DNA of 19,482 bases from Pseudomonadota bacterium. GTDB taxonomy: Bacteria; Pseudomonadota; Alphaproteobacteria; Micropepsales; Micropepsaceae. Of the stretch, positions 13,267-19,482 are shown piece by piece; position 1 is the stretch's first letter; each line of letters starts with the position of its first letter. Both the position numbers and the translations under genes were made by a program. The notes beneath the pieces were generated by a model. The model saw only the letters and a list, made by a program, of their open reading frames with translations. It was not told the DNA's origin and ran no database searches. The stretch spans positions 1-19,482 of the forward strand of contig JAKBAU010000028.1 in NCBI GenBank assembly GCA_021808875.1, in the 5' to 3' direction.

Positions 13267-15663
13267 TCAGATAGCAGAGCGGGACCGCGCCGCCTCGACC
13301 AGACGGAAGAGGCGTTCGGGCGTGGCGGGAAGCGTGTCGATCTCGATGCCGAGCGGGGAGAGCGCATCGGAAATGGCGTTGGCGATGGCGGCTGGGGCAC
13401 CGATCGTGCCGCCTTCGCCCATGCCTCTGAACCCGCCAATGGTCGCAGGCAGATCGGCCTCGACATGGACGATCTGGATGCGCGGCATATTGCTGGCCAG
13501 CGGCGCCAGATAGTCGGCAAGGCTGGCGGTGAGGATCTGACCGTCCTCGTTGTGCATGATCTCTTCGAGCAGAGCTGCGCCGACACCCTGCGCCACCGCG
13601 CCATGCACCTGACCGTCAACGATCAGCGGGTTGATCACCCGGCCGCAATCCTCGGCAACGACATAGGTGGAGATCGTCACGCCATAGGTTTCCGGGTCGA
13701 TCTCGACCATGGCGAGATGGGTGGACGAGCAGGCAGTGCCGAAAAACGGGTCGTAGGTCTCAGACGCCGTAAGCTCCTCGCGCTGCTCGCGCGGAATGCG
13801 GCCCATCTGGGAATAGACCGCCTTGGCGATCTCCTTGAAGGTGAGCGTCGCGTTCGCGGAGCGGGCGCGGACCACGCCGTCATAGGCATCCAGGTCATCC
13901 ACCGGCACATCGAGCAGAATGGACGCCGCACGCAGCACCTTGGCCTTGACGACATGCGCGCTGCGCGTGGCCGCGCCACCGGCGAGCACCGCCGAGCGGC
14001 TGGCAAAGGTGCCGCTGCTCATCGCGACAAGATCGCTGTCGCCGTGCAGCACCTGCACGTCTTCCATTTTGCAGCCCATCTCGTCGGCGACCACCTGGGC
14101 GAGCGTGGTCTCCAGACCTTGGCCATGTGATGCAATACCGAAGGCTGCGGTGATCGCGCCGGTGGCATCGATGCGGATATTGGCGGTCTCGACGCCGGTG
14201 TTGATCGGCATGCCGGGGGCCACCGAGATGCGCGAGCCGATGCCGGTCAATTCGGCATAGGACGCAAGCCCGATCCCGACCCAACGCCCCGCCGCCCGCG
14301 CTGCATCGCGTGCCCGAACCAAGGCGGGGTAATCGACCTTCGCGCAGGCCGCTTCGAGGCATTGCTGGAAGGCGGATTTGTCCCAGATGATCCCCGAGGC
14401 GGTGCGGTAGGGGAACTCGTCGTCATTGACCAGATTGCGGCGGCGGATCTCCACCGGGTCCATGCCGATCTTGCGTGCCGCCATCTCAATTAGGCGCTCC
14501 ATCGCCATCGTCGAGGAGGGGCGGCCCACGCCCCGATAGGGGCCTGTGGGAGGCTTCGGAGTCAGCACGCCGCGGATCCGGCCGCGATAATGCTCGAACC
14601 GATATGGGCCGGGCATGAAGCTGACCACCTGGACAGGCTCAAGCGCTGCCGTCCACGGATAGATCGAATAGGCCCCGATATTGCCGACCACATCGGCGCG
14701 CAGGCCGAGAATGCGCCCGTCGAGATCGATGGCCAGTTCGGCGTCCATCACCTCCTCGAACGCCTGGCTGGTGGCGGTCAGGTCTTCAAGCCTGTCCGTG
14801 GTATACTTGATTGGCCGCTCCAGCTTGCGGGCGAGCGCGCAGACCAGCATCTCCTCGTGATAGAGCGATCCCTTGCCGCCAAAACTGCCGCCGACATCGG
14901 GGGCGATCACCCGCAGCCGGTTGCCGAGCAGATCCAGGCATTCGGACAGCACGTCGCGGATGACGCCGGGAATGTTGCTCGTGGTGTGCAGTGTGAGTGC
15001 CCGCTGGCGGCGATCCCACTCGGCCAGATAGGCACGCGGTTCCATGGCCAGCGCGGTTTTGCGCGTCATGCGGAAACGGCCGCTGACCCGGACCGGAGCC
15101 TCTTCCATCACCCGATCCACCTCGCCGCGGGCGAATTCGCGCGAGATGATTGTGTTGGTGCCCGCCTCCTCATGGATCAGCGGCGCATCCGGTGCGGCGC
15201 CGTCATACGGGTCGATGGCAAACGGCAGCGGATCATATTCGATGATCACGCCTTCCAGCGCGTCCTCGGCGGCGTAGCGGCTTTCGGCGACGATGGCGAC
15301 CACCGGCTCACCAACATAACGCACCTTGCCACGGGCCAGCGGCCAGATCGGCGTGGCGTAGTAGCCTTTCATCCGCGATGTCGGAATGGCGGGCAAAATC
15401 TCACCCTCCAACGCTGAAGCGTCGAACACGGCCAGCACGCCGGGGGTGGCCAGAGCGGCAGAAATGTCGATGCTGCGGATCGTCGCGTGCGGCACGTCAC
15501 TGCGGCGTAGAGCCAGATGCAGCGTGCCCTGCGGCGTGATGTCGTCGACATAACGGCCGGAGCCGGTGAGCAGGCGCGGATCCTCGGTACGGCGGATCGG
15601 CTTGCCCACCATTTTCGGGCGCAGCTCGACCGAGCGATCAGCCGACAGGCTCTCGCCGGTCAT
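13267..15663 (-). CDS. molybdenum hydroxylase, large (molybdopterin) subunit, xanthine dehydrogenase family
   Basis: This 798-residue protein has the aldehyde oxidase/xanthine dehydrogenase a/b hammerhead domain first (about residues 25-150, KPIRRTEDPRLLTGSGRYVD) and then the molybdopterin-binding domain. Cofactor motifs: GGSFGGKG (258-265), GPYRGVGRP (374-382), HGQGLETTLAQ (513-523), SGTFASRS (550-557) and GFRGMGEGGTIGAP (744-757), with the conserved catalytic Glu750. The active-site loop lacks the Cys of true CO dehydrogenase (AYRCSFR), so the protein is not a CO dehydrogenase. It would hydroxylate a ring or aldehyde carbon with water as oxygen source. The ATG at 15663 overlaps the upstream hydrolase stop as ATGA. 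Unusually, a hydrolase gene separates it from its partner subunits. Confidence 0.93.
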   Translation of the reverse strand: MTGESLSADRSVELRPKMVGKPIRRTEDPRLLTGSGRYVDDITPQGTLHLALRRSDVPHATIRSIDISAALATPGVLAVFDASALEGEILPAIPTSRMKGYYATPIWPLARGKVRYVGEPVVAIVAESRYAAEDALEGVIIEYDPLPFAIDPYDGAAPDAPLIHEEAGTNTIISREFARGEVDRVMEEAPVRVSGRFRMTRKTALAMEPRAYLAEWDRRQRALTLHTTSNIPGVIRDVLSECLDLLGNRLRVIAPDVGGSFGGKGSLYHEEMLVCALARKLERPIKYTTDRLEDLTATSQAFEEVMDAELAIDLDGRILGLRADVVGNIGAYSIYPWTAALEPVQVVSFMPGPYRFEHYRGRIRGVLTPKPPTGPYRGVGRPSSTMAMERLIEMAARKIGMDPVEIRRRNLVNDDEFPYRTASGIIWDKSAFQQCLEAACAKVDYPALVRARDAARAAGRWVGIGLASYAELTGIGSRISVAPGMPINTGVETANIRIDATGAITAAFGIASHGQGLETTLAQVVADEMGCKMEDVQVLHGDSDLVAMSSGTFASRSAVLAGGAATRSAHVVKAKVLRAASILLDVPVDDLDAYDGVVRARSANATLTFKEIAKAVYSQMGRIPREQREELTASETYDPFFGTACSSTHLAMVEIDPETYGVTISTYVVAEDCGRVINPLIVDGQVHGAVAQGVGAALLEEIMHNEDGQILTASLADYLAPLASNMPRIQIVHVEADLPATIGGFRGMGEGGTIGAPAAIANAISDALSPLGIEIDTLPATPERLFRLVEAARSRSAI

Positions 15664-16421
15664 GCGAAGAACTCCTCGCCCTTGCGCAGGCTCTGCCATT
15701 GCGCATCGTCATGGCCGAGGATGACGGTCGTGCCGGAATCGCGCAGGCGGCGGATTTCCTGCAAAGCCTGGGTGGCGAGGGCGACATTCCAGCTGTTTTT
15801 CGGCGCCAGACATTTCTCCAGATTGCTCGCCAGCGGGGCAGCATCGGAGGCGAGCAGCACTTGGCCCGTGCCATCCAGACCGAGCAGGGCGCAGGTCATC
15901 CCCGGCGTGTGCCCAGGCATCGGCAGCAGCACGATGCGGCCATCGCCGAACAGATCCTTTTGCCCATCAAAGGTGGAAAAGCCTTGCGGCTGGTCCCATT
16001 CCTTGGGCAGATAGCCGATCTTCTCCGCCCCCTCGGCGCGGGCCGCCGCCACTTCAGCGGCGTGGCAGACGATGGTGGCGCGGCGGAAGCGGTCATTGCA
16101 GCCGCAATGGTCGGGATGCAGATGCGAGCAGACGACGACGTCGATGTCGTCTGCCGTCAGACCCGGCAGTGGGAGTTGCGCATCGACCGTGTCCTGCGGC
16201 GTGAAAATCGGCACCATCGCCCGCGCCATCCCGCCCCAACGCGCCTCCGGGTTGGTGGCCGCTTCCGGGTTGCAGCCGGTGTCGAACAGCACGTTGCCTT
16301 GTGGGTGGCGGATCAGGCCGCAGGAGACCGGCAATTCGATCGTCTCTTCACGCGAGGCGGAGGGCTCGTAGACAAAACGGCGCATGCGAAGACGGCCGCC
16401 CGAGAGCAGATGCAGTCTCAT
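15660..16421 (-). CDS. metallo-beta-lactamase-fold hydrolase (lactonase-like)
   Basis: This is a 253-residue protein with the full dinuclear metal set: HLHPDH (His100, His102, Asp104, His105), PGHTPG (His171), SDAA (Asp193) and LGHD (His237). The layout resembles AHL lactonases of the AiiA/AttM type. The catalytic Tyr of AiiA, three residues after the bridging Asp, is Pro here, so quorum quenching is not supported. The gene is coupled on both sides by ATGA overlaps: upstream to the [2Fe-2S] subunit, downstream to the molybdopterin subunit. That fixes its product to the hydroxylase complex's pathway. Opening the lactone (or hydrolysing the enol ester) made by ring hydroxylation is the natural guess. 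No signal peptide is seen, so it acts in the cytoplasm. Confidence 0.9.
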   Translation of the reverse strand: MRLHLLSGGRLRMRRFVYEPSASREETIELPVSCGLIRHPQGNVLFDTGCNPEAATNPEARWGGMARAMVPIFTPQDTVDAQLPLPGLTADDIDVVVCSHLHPDHCGCNDRFRRATIVCHAAEVAAARAEGAEKIGYLPKEWDQPQGFSTFDGQKDLFGDGRIVLLPMPGHTPGMTCALLGLDGTGQVLLASDAAPLASNLEKCLAPKNSWNVALATQALQEIRRLRDSGTTVILGHDDAQWQSLRKGEEFFA

Positions 16422-16900
16422 CTTGCGCGCTCCTGTTCGCTGAGGAGTTCTTGGACGGCGTTGACGATATGTTCGTAGCCGGTGCAGCGGCAGATATTGC
16501 CCGACAGCGCCTCACGGATTTCCGTCTCGCCACGCACATCGTGGTTGCGCAGAATATCGGTGATCGTCATCACGAAACCCGGCGTGCAGAACCCACACTG
16601 CAGGCCGTGATGCTGACGCATCGCCTGCTGCACACGACCGAGTTGGTCGATACTGCCCTGGCCCTCGATGGTCTCGATCTCCGCACCATCCACCTGCACC
16701 GCCAGCAACAGACAGGAGCGCGCACTGCGGCCTTCGAGCAGAATGGTGCAGGCCCCGCAGACACCATGCTCGCAGCCGACATGCGTGCCGGTCAGGCCGA
16801 GTTCATGGCGCAGGAAATCACTGAGCAACATGCGCGGCTCGACATGGCGCGCGTACATCACGCCGTTGACGTAGACCGCAACGTCCACCTTCCCGCTCAT
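16418..16900 (-). CDS. molybdenum hydroxylase, small [2Fe-2S] subunit
   Basis: This is a 160-residue electron-transfer subunit. The plant-type ferredoxin cluster is bound by Cys43, Cys48, Cys51 and Cys63 (GCEHGVCGAC, then SC). The second cluster, in the four-helix domain, is bound by Cys102, Cys105, Cys137 and Cys139 (CGFCTPGF and CRCTGY). CRCTGY also contacts the molybdopterin in this family. It passes electrons from the Mo centre to the FAD subunit. The start at 16900 overlaps the FAD-subunit stop as ATGA, and its stop overlaps the hydrolase start as ATGA. All ligands are intact and the length is typical. Confidence 0.95.
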   Translation of the reverse strand: MSGKVDVAVYVNGVMYARHVEPRMLLSDFLRHELGLTGTHVGCEHGVCGACTILLEGRSARSCLLLAVQVDGAEIETIEGQGSIDQLGRVQQAMRQHHGLQCGFCTPGFVMTITDILRNHDVRGETEIREALSGNICRCTGYEHIVNAVQELLSEQERAR

Positions 16901-17775
16901 GTGCGGCTCCTTTCCCCGGCACGCGCCCAGGCATCGGCAATCGCGCGTTTGGCCAGCACATTGGCCAGATGACGACGGTATTCCGGCGACGCGTTGAGGT
17001 CGCCATTCGGGGTGATATTGGCCTGCAAAGCCGCCAAGGCGCGGTCGAGCACCGCCGCATCGGGCGCTTCACCCTCCAGCGCCGCCTCCACCTCGGCCAG
17101 TCGGCGCGAACGGTCATCCAGCCCCATCACCGCCAACCGCACCCGCCGCGCCACCCCAGCCTCGCGCTCCAGCGTGACGGCGACGGCTGCCAAAGCATAA
17201 TCGCCATGCCTGCGGGCGAATTCGTGAAAACCCCAGCCGGTGCCCTCGGGGAAAGTATCCAGATCGACTTCGTAGACCATCTCGTCCGATGCCAGATCGG
17301 TGGTCAGCGAGCCGGTGATGAAATCACCCACCGCCACCTGCCTGCGCCCCTGCGGCCCTGCGACATGCACGGTGCCGTTGAGGAACTGCGTCATCATCGG
17401 CATTTCCGCCGCCGGATCGGCATGGCAGAGACTGCCGACGAAAGTGCCACGATTGCGCACCGTCAGATGCGCCACATGCTGCATCACGCCGTGCAGGATG
17501 GGGATGTGGCTGCGGATCGTCTCGTCGCTTGCCGTCATCCGATGGCGCACCAGAGCGCCGACGCCCAAGCGATTGCCGCGCAGGGTGATGGTATCCAGCC
17601 CAGGGATGCGATTGATATCCACCAGCACCGACGGTCTGACGAGCCGGAAATTCATCATCGGCATCAGGCTCTGCCCGCCGGCGATGATCTTGCCATCACC
17701 ACCAGCCGCCGCCAGAGCCGCCACGGCATCCTCGATAGAGGTGGCGCAATGATAGGACAGCAGCGCGGGCTTCAT
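16897..17775 (-). CDS. molybdenum hydroxylase, medium FAD-binding subunit
   Basis: This is a 292-residue protein of the CoxM-like FAD family. FAD motifs are AGGQSLMP (32-39) and the RNRGTFVGSLCHADPAAEMP stretch (about 107-126), equivalent to the TIGGS..HADP loop. The C-terminal CODH flavoprotein domain ends near YRRHLANVLAKRAI. It takes electrons from the [2Fe-2S] subunit and passes them to NAD+ or another acceptor. I choose the ATG at 17775, a single base after the crotonase stop (TGA-G-ATG). The longer open frame upstream overlaps that gene. It is complete. Confidence 0.94.
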   Translation of the reverse strand: MKPALLSYHCATSIEDAVAALAAAGGDGKIIAGGQSLMPMMNFRLVRPSVLVDINRIPGLDTITLRGNRLGVGALVRHRMTASDETIRSHIPILHGVMQHVAHLTVRNRGTFVGSLCHADPAAEMPMMTQFLNGTVHVAGPQGRRQVAVGDFITGSLTTDLASDEMVYEVDLDTFPEGTGWGFHEFARRHGDYALAAVAVTLEREAGVARRVRLAVMGLDDRSRRLAEVEAALEGEAPDAAVLDRALAALQANITPNGDLNASPEYRRHLANVLAKRAIADAWARAGERSRT

Positions 17776-17776
17776 C

Positions 17777-18556
17777 TCAACGTCCCTGGAACCGCGACGC
17801 GCGCTTGGCTCCGAACGCGGCCCGACCCTCGGCATAATCGTCACTCGTCAGCGCCCGCATGATCGCCGCATCGGCCTTGTCGGCGTCGAACGGGCGGTCC
17901 GGCATGGCCAGCATGGTCAAAATTTCCTTGGCTCCGGCAATCGAGAGCGGGGCAAGCGATGCGGTCTCAGCCAGCCACACTTGGGCCGCGGCGACAGGAT
18001 CGGCATCAATGCTATCAGCAAATCCGGCACGAAGAGCGTGCTCCGCATCGAACGGCTTGGCGGCGTAGAACACCCGCTTGGCCTCGGCCAACCCCACCAA
18101 CGCCAGCAGCCGCGCTGTGCCACGCACGCCATATACAATCGACAGCTTGGCCGCCGGAATCGCCATGCGGGCATCCGGCGAGACAAAGCGGAAATCACAG
18201 GCCATCGCCAGATTGCATGCCCCGCCGTAGCAGAAGCTGCGAATGGCCGCGATCACCGGCCGACCGAGCCCAGCGATGGCGTCACACGCCGCATCAACCC
18301 ATTCCTCATAGACGATGCCCTGCTCCATCGTCGCACGAGTCTGCGCGAAATCGGCGATGTCGGCCCCGGCGGAGAAGCAGTCCCCCGCACCAGTCAGGAT
18401 CACCCCGCGCAGCGTCTCATCGGCGGCGAAATCGGTGAAAAGTCCCGCCAATGCCTTCCACATCGCAAACGTGATAGCATTGCGCCGTTCGGGGCGATTG
18501 AACGTGACGGTGACGATGCCTCCATCACGCGAGATGTCGATGCCTTCGACGCTCAT
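17777..18556 (-). CDS. crotonase-fold enzyme lacking both hydratase glutamates
   Basis: This is a 259-residue protein of the enoyl-CoA hydratase/isomerase superfamily, with RPERRNAIT (about 21-29), the oxyanion-hole strand CFSAGADI (60-67) and GGACNLAMACDF (111-122). Classical hydratases carry Glu in GGGCEL and a second Glu about 20 residues on. Here the first is Asn115 and the second region reads AIPAAKLSIVYG with no Glu. It should bind an acyl-CoA and stabilise an enolate or oxyanion, but not hydrate a double bond. Thioester hydrolysis, ring cleavage or isomerisation fit better. It starts 14 bases after the thioesterase stop and one base before the FAD subunit. Confidence 0.9.
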   Translation of the reverse strand: MSVEGIDISRDGGIVTVTFNRPERRNAITFAMWKALAGLFTDFAADETLRGVILTGAGDCFSAGADIADFAQTRATMEQGIVYEEWVDAACDAIAGLGRPVIAAIRSFCYGGACNLAMACDFRFVSPDARMAIPAAKLSIVYGVRGTARLLALVGLAEAKRVFYAAKPFDAEHALRAGFADSIDADPVAAAQVWLAETASLAPLSIAGAKEILTMLAMPDRPFDADKADAAIMRALTSDDYAEGRAAFGAKRASRFQGR

Positions 18557-18570
18557 TGGCCGTCCCCGAT

Positions 18571-19007
18571 TTACAGTGTTTCAAGAAAGGCGCGCAGGTC
18601 AGCCGGCAACTTGGTTGGCCGCCGGGTGTGGCGATCCACATAAACGTGGACAAAATACCCCTCGGCAGCAGCGTCTTCTTCACCGGCACGAAACAAACCA
18701 ACCTCGTAGCGCACGCTCGAATTGCCGAGACGGGCCACGCGAATGCCTGCGTCGACGTCATCGGGGAAGGCCAACGAAGCGGCGTATCGGCAACCTGTTT
18801 CAACCACCAAACCAATCACCTCGCTGGCCTCTGGATCGAGGGGCCCTTGCCGGATCAGGGTGGCGTCCACCACGTTGTTCACGTGACCGTAGACGTCGTT
18901 ATCCATCCAGCGCGTCGTGATCTGCCGCCAAGGGCATAATCCGCCCGTCGCCTGCGGCCACCGCGGTTGGGCGATTGGGGGGCATTGCTTGGCGGTGTTT
19001 CGGACAT
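18571..19007 (-). pseudogene. 4HBT-type (hot-dog) acyl-CoA thioesterase, first operon gene, with frameshift and small internal deletion
   Basis: The frame 18906-18571 encodes [20 protein letters not shown] and then [31 protein letters not shown] and [13 protein letters not shown], a hot-dog thioesterase with the family's D..GHVNN active-site stretch. Upstream family sequence is also present but out of frame: WRQITTRW continues the 18906 frame without a start, while RIMPL (ATG at 18937) is one frame over. The best ribosome site (GGAGG, 19014-19018) serves the ATG at 19007 in the third frame ([14 protein letters not shown]). At least one indel near 18930 is therefore implied. The usual YY(S)FFDT segment after HVNNVV is missing, as if lost between two VV (GTGGT) copies. 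It is either a decayed gene or poor consensus. Its role would be release of the final CoA. Confidence 0.7.
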
Positions 19008-19029
19008 CGCTTTCCTCCGGTTGTCGCTT

Positions 19030-19058
19030 TTATTAATGGACTAATTTGATGGCGTCAA
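19030..19058 (-). promoter_or_regulatory. candidate promoter of the catabolic operon
   Basis: On the minus strand TTGACG (19058-19053) is separated by 17 bases from TAATAA (19035-19030), followed about 20 bases later by the CCGGAGGAAAGCG ribosome site and the ATG at 19007. The spacer contains ATTAGTCCATTAAT, an imperfect inverted repeat that could bind the HxlR-type regulator. The -10 is a poor match to consensus, as expected for a regulated promoter. Confidence 0.45.
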
Positions 19059-19078
19059 GTGCGTTGGCCCGGTGCTTC

Positions 19079-19250
19079 TTAATCCGCAATCGGAACGACA
19101 CCGCCAGCGACAATGACCTGTGATGCGAGATCAGACCTACGGGATTGACGCATCGTTTTGCCTTCGAGTGTAGGGCTGATGGCCGCGGCGGCCGGGAGCA
19201 ATCCGGGGTCGATGACGTCGGTTGCCAGCCGCTTGCTGCCGTCGCGCGCG
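19079..19250 (-). other. unidentified 55-codon open stretch between the promoter and the right repeat
   Basis: The minus strand reads RDGSKRLATDVIDPGLLPAA and later SRRSDLASQVIVAGGVVPIAD before a TAA at 19081-19079. It looks protein-like, but no start or family can be named. The frame closes with a stop inside the 75-bp repeat. It may be the 3' stub of a gene cut by whatever delivered the repeat. Confidence 0.3.
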
Positions 19251-19324
19251 GATCCTTCCGTTCGCTACCGGGACAAGCCTGTCCCAACGCCTCAGAGGGG
19301 TTCCTTGTGGATGCCGATTGACAC
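19250..19324 (+). repeat. 75-bp direct repeat, right copy
   Basis: This is the same unit and orientation as 9560-9634, including the GGGACA-AGCC-TGTCCC hairpin (19270-19285). Differences cluster near GGGGTTCC, where the left copy has GGGATCC. Beyond 19324 the flanks are unrelated to the left copy, and bases 19325-19403 show no gene. Confidence 0.8.
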
Positions 19325-19403
19325 CCGCCCCGAATCGGACCGCCGTAAGCCATTGGAAATGCTCACAGAGTCACCGCGTCTGCCCACTCACCGCGAACCC
19401 GGA

Positions 19404-19482
19404 TCAGAGCGCGGGGGCGGGCAGTCTGACCGTCTGGCCGGTGGCCGCGCTGTCGTAGGACGCCTGCACGAGGGCGAGGGTT
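19404..19482 (-). CDS. Gfo/Idh/MocA-type oxidoreductase, C-terminal end (partial)
   Basis: Only the last 25 codons lie in the window: LALVQASYDSAATGQTVRLP, ending at the TGA at 19406-19404. The LxLV.A.Y.SA.TG..V.LP pattern is the usual end of NAD(P)-dependent sugar or inositol dehydrogenases of this family. It runs off the window edge, so nothing can be said about its N-terminal Rossmann domain. It lies outside the repeat-bracketed operon. Confidence 0.6.
   Translation of the reverse strand, partial: TLALVQASYDSAATGQTVRLPAPAL

Noticed and set aside
15660..16421. Quorum-quenching AHL lactonase
   Set aside because: The metal ligands fit, but the catalytic Tyr is Pro and the gene is locked into a catabolic operon.
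13267..17775. True CO dehydrogenase (CoxMSL)
   Set aside because: The large subunit has PYRGVGRP in place of the Cys-containing AYRCSFR loop of form I CoxL, the operon contains acyl-CoA enzymes, and no cox maturation genes are seen.
1..19482. tRNA or rRNA genes
   Set aside because: I saw no tRNA cloverleaf with a T-loop GTTCRA core and no rRNA-like segment on either strand in the intergenic regions.

Overview
The window is high-GC DNA with dense, overlapping reading frames, ATGA/GTGA start-stop overlaps, liv-type transporters and CoA-thioester catabolic genes. This suggests an alphaproteobacterium (for example a Rhizobiales-like or sphingomonad-like soil or aquatic degrader). The species cannot be fixed from the sequence.

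Region 1 (1-3.17 kb) is a damaged CoA-thioester catabolic cluster. Two genes look intact: a nitroreductase (569-1255) and a MarR regulator (2056-2532, minus). Around them are truncated or fused pieces: an acyl-CoA dehydrogenase fragment joined in frame to an ACAD10/11-type phosphotransferase fragment, the C-terminal end of a TesB-like thioesterase with a frame change, a MaoC/hydratase-2 gene missing its middle, an acyl-CoA dehydrogenase N-terminal scrap, and the cofactor-domain half of a zinc-type alcohol dehydrogenase. The breaks are several and independent, so this is either serial deletion or poor assembly.

Region 2 (3.2-9.2 kb, all minus strand) is intact. It holds an alpha-methylacyl-CoA racemase-type CaiB/BaiF protein with a good sigma70-like promoter that overlaps a palindrome, followed by a complete branched-chain-type ABC importer (LivH, LivM, LivG, LivF, periplasmic binding protein). 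The likely job is uptake and epimerisation of a branched or alpha-methyl carboxylic acid.

Region 3 (9.18-9.84 kb) has no intact gene. It carries one copy of a 75-bp repeat and the scarred C-terminal remnant of an IS630-type transposase.

Region 4 (9.84-19.06 kb, all minus strand) is one tight operon read from a promoter near 19.04 kb: acyl-CoA thioesterase (damaged), crotonase-fold enzyme, FAD subunit and [2Fe-2S] subunit of a molybdenum hydroxylase, metallo-beta-lactamase-fold hydrolase, molybdopterin subunit, non-classical SDR, acyl-CoA ligase and a double-domain HxlR regulator. Ligase, Mo-hydroxylase, lactonase-like hydrolase, non-hydratase crotonase and thioesterase together fit a route that activates a (hetero)cyclic acid with CoA, hydroxylates the ring, opens the resulting lactone or enol and releases CoA. 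The nearest known logic is the 2-furoyl-CoA pathway (HmfABCDE). That assignment is inference.

A second copy of the 75-bp repeat lies at 19250-19324 in the same orientation. The operon is therefore bracketed by direct repeats about 9.7 kb apart, which suggests it moved, or can move, as a unit. The right edge holds the last 25 codons of a Gfo/Idh/MocA-type oxidoreductase.
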